The position numbers and the translations under genes are program-made. From positions 4,030,001 to 4,094,000 of the forward strand of contig NZ_JACCFO010000001.1 in assembly GCF_013410565.1 (NCBI RefSeq): a stretch of 64,000 nt of DNA, written 5' to 3'. Position 1 is the stretch's first letter; each line of letters starts with the position of its first letter. This document shows, in pieces, positions 58,207 through 64,000 of the stretch. This DNA is from Streptomonospora nanhaiensis (GTDB lineage: Bacteria; Actinomycetota; Actinomycetes; Streptosporangiales; Streptosporangiaceae). Under the pieces are notes generated by a model that worked only from the letters and a program-made list of their open reading frames with translations, did no database searches and was not told the DNA's origin.

Positions 58207-58908
58207 ATGCCTCAGCAGACCCGCCGCGGCGCGGCCGACCGGACGACCCTCAACCCCCGCACGGTGGTCGAGGGCGCGCTCGCGCTCGCCGACACCCACG
58301 GCCTGGAGTCGGTGACCATCCGCCGCCTGGCCACCGAACTGGGTGTCACCCCCATGGCGCTCTACTGGCACTTCCGCAGCAAGGACGAACTGCTGGACGG
58401 CATGGTCGACCGGATCTACGACCGCGTCCACGAGCGGATCGCCCCCCGGATCGACCACACCGCCCCCTGGCCGGACCAGTTGCGGGCCCTGCTGGAGGCC
58501 ATGGTCGACGTCCTGCGCGCCCACCCCGCCACCGCCCCGCTCCTGGCCACCCGCGGCACCATGTCCGAAAGCGGCCTGCGCGCCACCGAGGCCGTCCTCG
58601 GCGTCCTGCGGCGCGCCGGGTTCTCCCCCTCGGAGGCCACCCAGGTCGCCCGGCACGCCCTCAGCACCGTCACCGACCTCGTCACCCGGGTCCGGCGCAC
58701 CACCGCGCCCGCCGAGGAGACCGACGAGGCCGCCGCCGCCCGCCGCCGCGCCCGCGCCGCCCTGGAGGCGCTGCCGCCCGACCGCTACCCGCACGTCATC
58801 GAGGCGGCGGGCCCCCTCAGCGCGTGCGACGACCCCGACGCGCACTACGCTTTCGGCCTGGACCTGCTCCTCGCGGGCATCGAGACCACCGCCGCCCGCG
58901 AGCGCTGA
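58207..58908 (+). CDS. TetR-family transcriptional regulator (TetR_C-type)
   Basis: A 233-residue regulator: TLNPRTVVEGALALADTHGL, ESVTIRRLATELGVTPMALY and WHFRSKDELLDGMVDRIYDR form the HTH, and the C-terminal domain (PWPDQLRALLEAMVDVLRAH to YAFGLDLLLAGIETTAARE) is the class seen in TetR(A)-like repressors of efflux and reductase genes. ATG at 58207. It is divergent from the nitroreductase-methyltransferase pair, with the palindromes described above, so it probably represses them and itself. Confidence 0.9.
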   Translation: MPQQTRRGAADRTTLNPRTVVEGALALADTHGLESVTIRRLATELGVTPMALYWHFRSKDELLDGMVDRIYDRVHERIAPRIDHTAPWPDQLRALLEAMVDVLRAHPATAPLLATRGTMSESGLRATEAVLGVLRRAGFSPSEATQVARHALSTVTDLVTRVRRTTAPAEETDEAAAARRRARAALEALPPDRYPHVIEAAGPLSACDDPDAHYAFGLDLLLAGIETTAARER

Positions 58909-58975
58909 CGCGGCGGCCGCCCGCCGCACCGGGAAACCCCGTGCCGGAGCGCGGCGCCTGCACTACGGTGTGGCC

Positions 58976-59836
58976 ATGTCGGACTTCTCCTGGCTCGGAC
59001 CGCCGATCGACACCCGCGCCCTCTTCGGCCCCGAACGCGCCCGGCTGCTGGACCTGCTGCGCGGCCTCACCCCCGCCGAGTGGCGCGCCGAGGCGGTGCC
59101 CGGCTGGAGCGTCCACGACCTCGCCCTTCACCTCCTCGGCGACGACTACGCCCGCCTGTCCCACCTGCGCGACTCCCACCCCGGGGGCCCGCGCCCCCGG
59201 CCCGGCGAGGCGTTCGAGGCGTTCATCCACCGCGCCAACCGCGAGTGGGTCGAGGCGGCCCGCCGCCTCAGCCCCGCCATGCTGGTAGACACCCTGGAGC
59301 TGACCGGGCGCCGCGTCGCCGACGCGTGGGCCGCCGCCGGCCCCGGCTCCCCGGTGCTGCCGGTGTGGTGGGCGGGCGCCGACCCCGCGCCGCTGTGGCT
59401 CGACCGCGCCCGCGACTTCACCGAGTACTGGACCCACCGCCAGCAGATCCGGCTGGCCACCGGCCGCGCCGCCGAGGACGGGCCCGAGGCCGGGCCGCAC
59501 CCGCTCGCCGAGGTCCTGGACACCTTCATGCGGGCGCTGCCGCACACCCTGCGCACCGCCACTGCCGCCGCCGGGACCCGGGTGCGCGTGGCGGTCAGCG
59601 GCCCGGCGGGCGGCGTGTGGACGGCGACCGCCACCGCCGAAGGCCCCTGGACCCTGGCCGCCGACCCCGCCGACACCGCAGGCGCCCCGGCGGCCGAGGT
59701 GGAGTTCGACGCCCCCACCGCCTGGCGGCTGTGCGTGCGGGCGATCGACTCCGGCACGGCGCTGGCCCGCGCGCGCACGTCCGGCGACCCCCGGCTGGCC
59801 GAGGCCGTCTGCCGGATCGTGTCCATCATCCGCTGA
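58976..59836 (+). CDS. Mycothiol-dependent maleylpyruvate isomerase-family protein
   Basis: A 286-residue DinB-fold protein: LLDLLRGLTPAEWRAEAVPG, WSVHDLALHLLGDDYARLSH (metal-binding His) and RDFTEYWTHRQQIRLATG with the two further family histidines, followed by a C-terminal SCP-like domain (VAVSGPAGGVWTATATAEGP, WRLCVRAIDSGTALARA). The family includes mycothiol-dependent maleylpyruvate isomerase; most members have unknown thiol-transfer roles. ATG at 58976. It starts 67 bp after the TetR stop and may be co-transcribed. Confidence 0.82.
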   Translation: MSDFSWLGPPIDTRALFGPERARLLDLLRGLTPAEWRAEAVPGWSVHDLALHLLGDDYARLSHLRDSHPGGPRPRPGEAFEAFIHRANREWVEAARRLSPAMLVDTLELTGRRVADAWAAAGPGSPVLPVWWAGADPAPLWLDRARDFTEYWTHRQQIRLATGRAAEDGPEAGPHPLAEVLDTFMRALPHTLRTATAAAGTRVRVAVSGPAGGVWTATATAEGPWTLAADPADTAGAPAAEVEFDAPTAWRLCVRAIDSGTALARARTSGDPRLAEAVCRIVSIIR

Positions 59837-59877
59837 GCCCGCCCGCGCGGCGGAGCCGGCGACCGCGCCGGCGGGCC

Positions 59878-59909
59878 CGTCCCCGGCCCGCGCGCGGCGG
59901 GCCGGGGAC
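59878..59909. terminator. Bidirectional terminator between convergent genes
   Basis: GTCCCCGGCCCG and CGGGCCGGGGAC form a 12-bp perfect stem with a short GC loop, placed between the isomerase-like gene and the convergent beta-lactamase gene. Confidence 0.65.
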
Positions 59910-59924
59910 GGAGCGCCCCGCGGA

Positions 59925-60839
59925 TCAGGCCGACTCCGCGGGCAGCACCCCCAGCTCGTCCAGCAGCTCCCGGGTCATGGGCTCGCGCAGGTCGGCGTGG
60001 CTGTCGCTCTCCGTCTCCAGGCGCAGGGCGAACGTGGTGACGTCCTCGCCGTCGGCCACCCAGCCCACCATCCAGCCGGGCATCAACTCCGGCCCATCGG
60101 CCCACCCCGACTTCCAGTACAGCTCGCGGCCCTCGGCGTCGCCGATGTCCTGGCGCATCATGCTGTGCAGGGTCTCGACGTGCGCTTCGTCCACCGGGAG
60201 GTCCCCGGCCACCATCCGGTCCAGGAAAAGCGCCTGCTCGGCGGCGGAGATCTCCAGCGGGCCGTGCAGCCAGAACCGGTCGATCCGCTCGGGCCCGCCG
60301 ATGTCGGCGTTGCCGTAGTCGAACCGCTCCACCCAGGAGGCCATGTCCTCGTGCCCGACGCGGCGCGCCAGCTCCTGGAAGATCGGCAGCGCGGAGATCC
60401 GGATCGCCTCGCGCATGCTCATGTCGTGCTCCCACTTGTCCACGCGCTGCGGCTCGCCGCCGTAGGGCACGACCTCGTCGGCGTCCTCCACCGCACCGGC
60501 CTGCAGGCTGATGAGGGAGTTGGGGATCTTGAAGGTGGAGGCGGGCCGCACCCGCTCGTCCATCTCCTCGGGGTTGACCACGGTCATCTCGCCGGTGCCG
60601 CTGTCATAGGCCACGAAGGTGCCGTTGACCCCGGCATCGGTGAACACCGATTCGAGATCGGAGCGCACCCGGGGCCCGGGCGTGCCGGAGGCCGAGGGCG
60701 AACCCGACGCCGCCGGCCGCTCGGCGCCGCCGCCGTCCGCGGCGCAGCCCGCGAGCGCGGCGGCCAGGGCCAGCGCCGCGCCCGCCGCCGCGGCGCGCCG
60801 CCTCCGGTGGCCGGCGGGGTCGAAGGTGGTGTGGGGCAT
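59925..60839 (-). CDS. Class D (OXA-like) beta-lactamase lipoprotein
   Basis: A 304-residue serine hydrolase. The N-terminus has basic residues, a hydrophobic core and the lipobox LAGC (Cys32). Class D motifs are present: PASTFKIPNS with Ser101 and Lys104 (carbamylated in the family), SAL (149-151, usually SxV), YGN (175-177) in RFDYGNADIGG, KSG (243-245, usually KTG) in YWKSGWADG, and GWMVGW for the WxxG. Class D enzymes hydrolyse penicillins and oxacillin by a Ser acyl-enzyme; the BlaR1 sensor domain is the alternative, but no sensor protein is fused here. ATG at 60839. Confidence 0.88.
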   Translation of the reverse strand: MPHTTFDPAGHRRRRAAAAGAALALAAALAGCAADGGGAERPAASGSPSASGTPGPRVRSDLESVFTDAGVNGTFVAYDSGTGEMTVVNPEEMDERVRPASTFKIPNSLISLQAGAVEDADEVVPYGGEPQRVDKWEHDMSMREAIRISALPIFQELARRVGHEDMASWVERFDYGNADIGGPERIDRFWLHGPLEISAAEQALFLDRMVAGDLPVDEAHVETLHSMMRQDIGDAEGRELYWKSGWADGPELMPGWMVGWVADGEDVTTFALRLETESDSHADLREPMTRELLDELGVLPAESA

Positions 60840-60948
60840 GGGACTCCTGTTCCATCCGTTGGCGGGCCGCGGCGGCGCCGCGGCCCGGGAGAGGGCCGTG
60901 CGGGGAGGCGGCGCGCGGGCGGCGGGGCCACCGCACCTCCCCCCGGCC

Positions 60949-62011
60949 TCAGACCGTGAAGGGCTCCAGGTGGCGGGGGTCGAGCACCCGGCCCCGGTCG
61001 CCCACCAGGGTGCGCAGCTCCGACACGACGGCGCGGTTGGCGGTGTCGTGGACGCCGGGGTCGTCCAGCGGCGTCACCAGGTCGTCGTTGTGGGTGGGGA
61101 TGACGGTCGCGGGCCCAGTCCAGCGTCTTCAGGGCCCGCTCGAAGTAGTCGTGGACGGCGGCGTTGCCGCTGGCGCCGAGCACCAGCACGTCGGGCGCGG
61201 TGTGCGCGACCTCCCGCGCGTCGAAGTTGGCGGTGCCGCTGAGGAACATGACGCTCAGCCGCCCCGTCACGGTCACCTGGTAGGCGAGCGAGCCGCCCTC
61301 CACCAGTTCGCCCAGCGTGGCGGGCTTGGGCGGGACCGAGGTGAGGGTGCCCGCTGGGGAGAACCCGTAGCCGCCCAGTTGGCTGTGCAGGCTGCGGAAC
61401 ACCTCGACGGTGTAGGCGGGACGCGGGTGGTCCGCGCTCCGCAGGGGGTAGCGCAGGTGCTCGCCGCCGGTCACGAGCACCAGGTCGCCCTCGCGCTCGG
61501 CGGGCACGCCCATGGCCCGGATCAGGTTGAGGTGGGTCTCGTTGCCGAACACCCGGATCCGCTGGTCCCGCCACCGGGGGTGGTTCAGCAGCGCGGCGAC
61601 GTCGCCGATGTGGTCCCAGTGCCCGTGGGTGACCAGGATGAACTCCGGTGCCTCGGGCAGGTGCTCCTCCAGCACCCAGTCGATGATCCGGGAATCGGTC
61701 GCGATGGGTTTGCCGGGGTCCATCCGCGACCCGCCGCTGCGGTACTCCTGCCGCGACAGGTAGGGGTCGACGAGGATGCGGTGGCCGTCGAACGCCATCT
61801 CCCATCCGGCGATGCCCAGCCACCGCAGCCGCACCCCGTGGTCGCCGCCGGAGGTGTCGGCCCGCGCCGGGGCGGCGGCCGCGGCCCCCATCGCGTGGGC
61901 GGCCAGCCCGGCCGCGCCCGCCGCTACGGTGCCGCGGAGCAGGCCGCGGCGGCTGATGCCCGGCCGCTGGGCCGCGTCCCCGTCGTGTGGTGTCGCGCAC
62001 GCATGGCACAT
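60949..62011 (-). pseudogene. Tat-exported metallo-beta-lactamase-fold hydrolase with a frameshift
   Basis: From ATG 62011 the protein reads MCHACATPHDGDAAQ, a twin-arginine signal ISRRGLLRGTVAAGAAGLAA, then the MBL fold: LGIAGWEMAFDGHRILVDPY and the Zn motif LVTHGHWDHIGDVAALL. Around 61104-61112 (after KTLDWAR) the frame is lost by one extra base; in the other frame it continues TVIPTHNDDLVTPLDDPGVH and ends DPRHLEPFTV at 60949. Total length is 1063 nt, one more than a multiple of three. Without repair, the last 50 or so residues, including a metal-site His in PTHND, would be replaced. It may be a recent mutation or a sequence error. The function would be a secreted hydrolase of UlaG/lactonase type. 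Confidence 0.8.
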
Positions 62012-62168
62012 GGTCGATTCCGTCCTCACCGTGTCGGTTGGCTGGTGGCGCGCACGGCGGCCGGATACCGGGGGAGCCGCCGGAGCCGGGCGGGGCGGAG
62101 GGCGGCCGCGCACGTCCGGCGTGCCGGGGGCGCGTGCCCGGCAGCGCGAGTGCCCCGAACAGCAACAA

Positions 62169-62182
62169 ACGAACCAGTTCGT
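62169..62182. promoter_or_regulatory. Candidate TetR operator
   Basis: ACGAACCAGTTCGT has perfect 6-bp arms (ACGAAC/GTTCGT) around CA, located between the MBL-fold gene and the divergent TetR gene, 30 bp before the TetR start. Confidence 0.6.
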
Positions 62183-62211
62183 TCGGTAGGGGGCTGGCAG
62201 ACTGGGAGGTC

Positions 62212-62802
62212 ATGCCACGAAGTGCCGCCGAAACCAAGAAGCGCATCCTCGCCGCCGCCGTCGCGGAGTTCTCCCGCCACGGCATCGACGGCGCGCGCAT
62301 CGACCGCATCGCCGACACCGCCCAGGCCAACAAGCGCGCCATCTACGAGTACTTCGGCGACAAGGCGGCCCTGTTCGGGATCGTGCTGGCCGACCAGCTC
62401 GACCGGCTGGCGGCGGCGGTGGAGCTGCGGCCCGACGCCATCGGCGAGTTCGTCGGCGAGCTGTTCGACTACTGCGCGGACCATCCCGAACTCGTCCGCC
62501 TGGTGCAGTGGGAGGCCCTGTCCCTCAAGCCCCGCGAGGCCCCGCGGCACGCCGAGCGCTCGGCCAGCTACCAGGCCAAGATCGCCGCGCTCGCCCAGGC
62601 CCAGCGCGACGGCCACCTGGACTCCGCCCTGGACCCCCGGCGGGTCCTGCTGCTGCTCATCGGCATGGCCGAGTGGACCCTCTACGCACCGCAGTTGGGC
62701 GACATGATCCTGGGCGCCGACCCCGACACCCCGCACAACCGCGCCGAGCACCGCGCGTTCCTGGTGGCGGTGGCCCAGCGACTGCTCCGCCCGGGGACAT
62801 GA
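62212..62802 (+). CDS. TetR-family transcriptional regulator
   Basis: A 196-residue regulator: SAAETKKRILAAAVAEFSRH, GIDGARIDRIADTAQANKRA and IYEYFGDKAALFGIVLADQL form the HTH; the C-terminal domain contains DYCADHPELVRLVQWEALSL, typical of the TetR_C_28-like group. ATG at 62212 follows GGGAGG. It is divergent from the MBL-fold gene over 200 bp that hold an ACGAAC palindrome, so it likely represses that gene. Confidence 0.9.
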   Translation: MPRSAAETKKRILAAAVAEFSRHGIDGARIDRIADTAQANKRAIYEYFGDKAALFGIVLADQLDRLAAAVELRPDAIGEFVGELFDYCADHPELVRLVQWEALSLKPREAPRHAERSASYQAKIAALAQAQRDGHLDSALDPRRVLLLLIGMAEWTLYAPQLGDMILGADPDTPHNRAEHRAFLVAVAQRLLRPGT

Positions 62803-62839
62803 GAGCGCCCCCGGCCTGGGGGCCGGGGGCCTGCCTGCT

Positions 62840-62977
62840 TCACAGCGTGTCGTTCTCCGACCGGGGATTCCCGCACCAGGAGCAGCAGTCTTCGGTGTTG
62901 CCGGGGCGTTCGCACAGGCGGCACGTCCACTCGTCGGCCGCTACGGCCGCCGGGTCACCTTGGTCGTTTCCCTCCAC
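62840..62977 (-). CDS. Small zinc-ribbon-like protein
   Basis: A 45-residue protein from GTG 62977: after an acidic start it reads DEWTCRLCERPGNTEDCCSW and CGNPRSENDTL. Two knuckles CRLC and CSWC about 14 residues apart form a treble-clef or RanBP2-like zinc ribbon. GAGGTG lies upstream of the GTG, within the end of the previous gene (37-bp overlap), so translation is probably coupled. Function unknown; such small zinc proteins often bind nucleic acids or partners. Confidence 0.6.
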   Translation of the reverse strand: MEGNDQGDPAAVAADEWTCRLCERPGNTEDCCSWCGNPRSENDTL

Positions 62978-63237
62978 TGGGACACCTCTACTCGATCCGG
63001 TGGATATTCCAGCATTCGCGCCATTTGGGCGTGGTTCGTACTGGCGAGCGTCGGGCACCAGTCCTTGCCCTTGGGCATCTTCTTCGGGTCAAGGGTGGCG
63101 AAATAGGTGCCGCCCCATTTCCCGTTGTCCATGCTCGGCCAGACGTAATAGGCCGGGTTGATGGCGTTCAGGTCGATGATTCTGATCGCCACGTCTGCGG
63201 GAAGTGCGGCGATGACGTAGTCGGGCGGAAGTCTCAT
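62941..63237 (-). CDS. Hypothetical protein upstream of the zinc-ribbon gene
   Basis: A 98-residue soluble protein from ATG 63237: MRLPPDYVIAALPADVAIRI, IDLNAINPAYYVWPSMDNGK, WGGTYFATLDPKKMPKGKDW, SQWRETTKVTRRP at the end. It is lower in GC than the neighbouring genes and I do not recognise a family. It overlaps the zinc-ribbon gene and is divergent from an Scr1-type regulator, which suggests a three-gene regulatory or toxin-antitoxin-like set acquired together. Confidence 0.6.
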   Translation of the reverse strand: MRLPPDYVIAALPADVAIRIIDLNAINPAYYVWPSMDNGKWGGTYFATLDPKKMPKGKDWCPTLASTNHAQMARMLEYPPDRVEVSQWRETTKVTRRP

Positions 63238-63383
63238 GGGCGGTGGTCCTCTCCGTGTGAAGGAGCCCATCGGTACCCAGGATCGGACAGTGCTCAGTGC
63301 CAGGCCAGAGCACGCCGCCGACCTCGATAGATTCCTGTTGCCAGGCATTGCGCAGCACTGGCTTACCGCTGGATAGTTCTTAC

Positions 63384-64000
63384 ATGTCCATGCGGTTTGG
63401 AATCGAGTTGCGGAAATGGCGGCAGCAGGCTCGGCTCAGCCAGCAAGAACTGGCCGATGCAGTCCCGATGTCGCAATCCCACCTCAGCGCTATCGAGCGG
63501 GGGGCAAAACGGACGACAGAGGCCCAAGTTCTTCGCTTGGATTCAGTCCTTAGTGCCGGTGGGCAGTTGCTTCGGAGATGGGAGGATTCCCAGCGGACGG
63601 TGACGGGCTATGCCGAATGGTTCGCAGGGGTAGCTGTCACGGAACGCGAGGCGACCGAGATCCGGGAGTACTGCCCGCTGATCGTGGCGGGGCTCCTCCA
63701 GACAGGGGACTATGCGCGTGCGGTCTTCCGGGAGGGGTGGCCCAATCAGACCGAAAGGGAAACGGAGGACCGTGTCAGAGCCAGGATGGAGCGGCAGGCC
63801 CTCCTTGAGAACGAGCGACCGCCCATGCTTCGGGTCGTTCTTGAGGAGCACGTTCTTGATCGACCGATCGGCGGCCGGGAGGCGATGAAGACTCAGCTTC
63901 GCCGTCTGGTGGAGATGGCTCAGCGCCCCCACGTGGTGATCACCGTGGTACCGACAAGCGCCCCGATCTGCCCTGGCCAGGATGGAGGGTTCATGCTCTT
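63384..64000 (+). CDS. XRE/Scr1-type transcriptional regulator (DUF5753), 3' end cut by window
   Basis: About 205 residues are visible from ATG 63384: an XRE HTH (MRFGIELRKWRQQARLSQQE, LADAVPMSQSHLSAIERGAK) then the DUF5753 ligand domain: EREATEIREYCPLIVAGLLQ, TGDYARAVFREGWPNQTERE, DRVRARMERQALLENERPPM and HVVITVVPTSAPICPGQDGG. These regulators number about 280 residues and usually pair with a downstream small DUF397 protein in Streptomyces-type Scr1 systems; the partner would lie outside the window. Another possible start is ATG 63390. Confidence 0.85.
   Translation, partial: MSMRFGIELRKWRQQARLSQQELADAVPMSQSHLSAIERGAKRTTEAQVLRLDSVLSAGGQLLRRWEDSQRTVTGYAEWFAGVAVTEREATEIREYCPLIVAGLLQTGDYARAVFREGWPNQTERETEDRVRARMERQALLENERPPMLRVVLEEHVLDRPIGGREAMKTQLRRLVEMAQRPHVVITVVPTSAPICPGQDGGFML

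Overview
The window is chromosomal DNA of a very high-GC actinomycete. The strong G/C third-position bias, many GTG starts, a predicted mycothiol-dependent enzyme, DUF488, DUF4180 and Scr1-type regulators, a tRNA-Gly(CCC) next to dcd, and a polyester-hydrolase-like cutinase close to Thermobifida enzymes suggest a Nocardiopsaceae-like member of the Streptosporangiales (inference from remembered sequences; no search was possible).

Layout. 1-3156: a truncated WYL-type regulator, a RidA-like protein, a NUDIX hydrolase with a remnant of a lost upstream regulator, tRNA-Gly(CCC), dcd and a rhomboid protease. 4095-7730: a three-gene glycine betaine/proline ABC importer behind a long structured leader. 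7795-9518: a small membrane protein and a secreted cutinase/PET-hydrolase-like enzyme. 9823-16429: an IclR regulator divergent from a complete D-glucarate pathway (KdgD, GudD, GntP-type permease, 2-oxoglutarate semialdehyde dehydrogenase). 16635-18497: an imine-reductase-like enzyme flanked by two MerR paralogues. 18593-18681: a one-spacer type I-E-like CRISPR array with no cas genes in view. 18731-21908: DUF488, an immunity-like protein, a pentapeptide-repeat protein and a MarR/VOC pair. 21939-24758: a decayed zone in which several truncated genes abut, including remnants of an adaptor-ATPase-permease efflux operon. 25238-30742: a trypsin-like protease, a UTRA regulator, and an RpiR regulator divergent from a flavin oxidoreductase and a GltS-type symporter. 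30816-38510: an MFS transporter with its TetR regulator, two APH-fold kinases, DUF4180 and DUF6098 proteins, a winged-helix protein and a GntR/FCD regulator.

38579-53893 is an accessory island. It holds a cell-wall hydrolase and a rightward operon of type IV secretion-like genes (DUF6668, a VirB2-like small membrane protein, a membrane-anchored protein, a VirB6-like protein, a SCO6880-like protein, a VirB4-like ATPase with a one-base frameshift, a VirD4/TraG coupling protein, DUF4913 and a hydrophilic protein). These are followed by an IS5-family element with a -1 frameshift transposase and two tandem zeta-type toxin-antitoxin modules. No integrase, relaxase or replication gene was seen, so it looks like an immobile or decayed conjugative element. 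It separates a GntR regulator from a tcuA-like flavoprotein gene that share a similar inverted repeat upstream.

54096-64000 returns to chromosomal genes: tcuA-like dehydrogenase, TatA, a methyltransferase/nitroreductase pair with a divergent TetR regulator, a maleylpyruvate isomerase-like protein, a class D beta-lactamase, a frameshifted metallo-beta-lactamase-fold hydrolase, another TetR regulator, two small proteins and the start of an Scr1-type XRE regulator cut by the window end.
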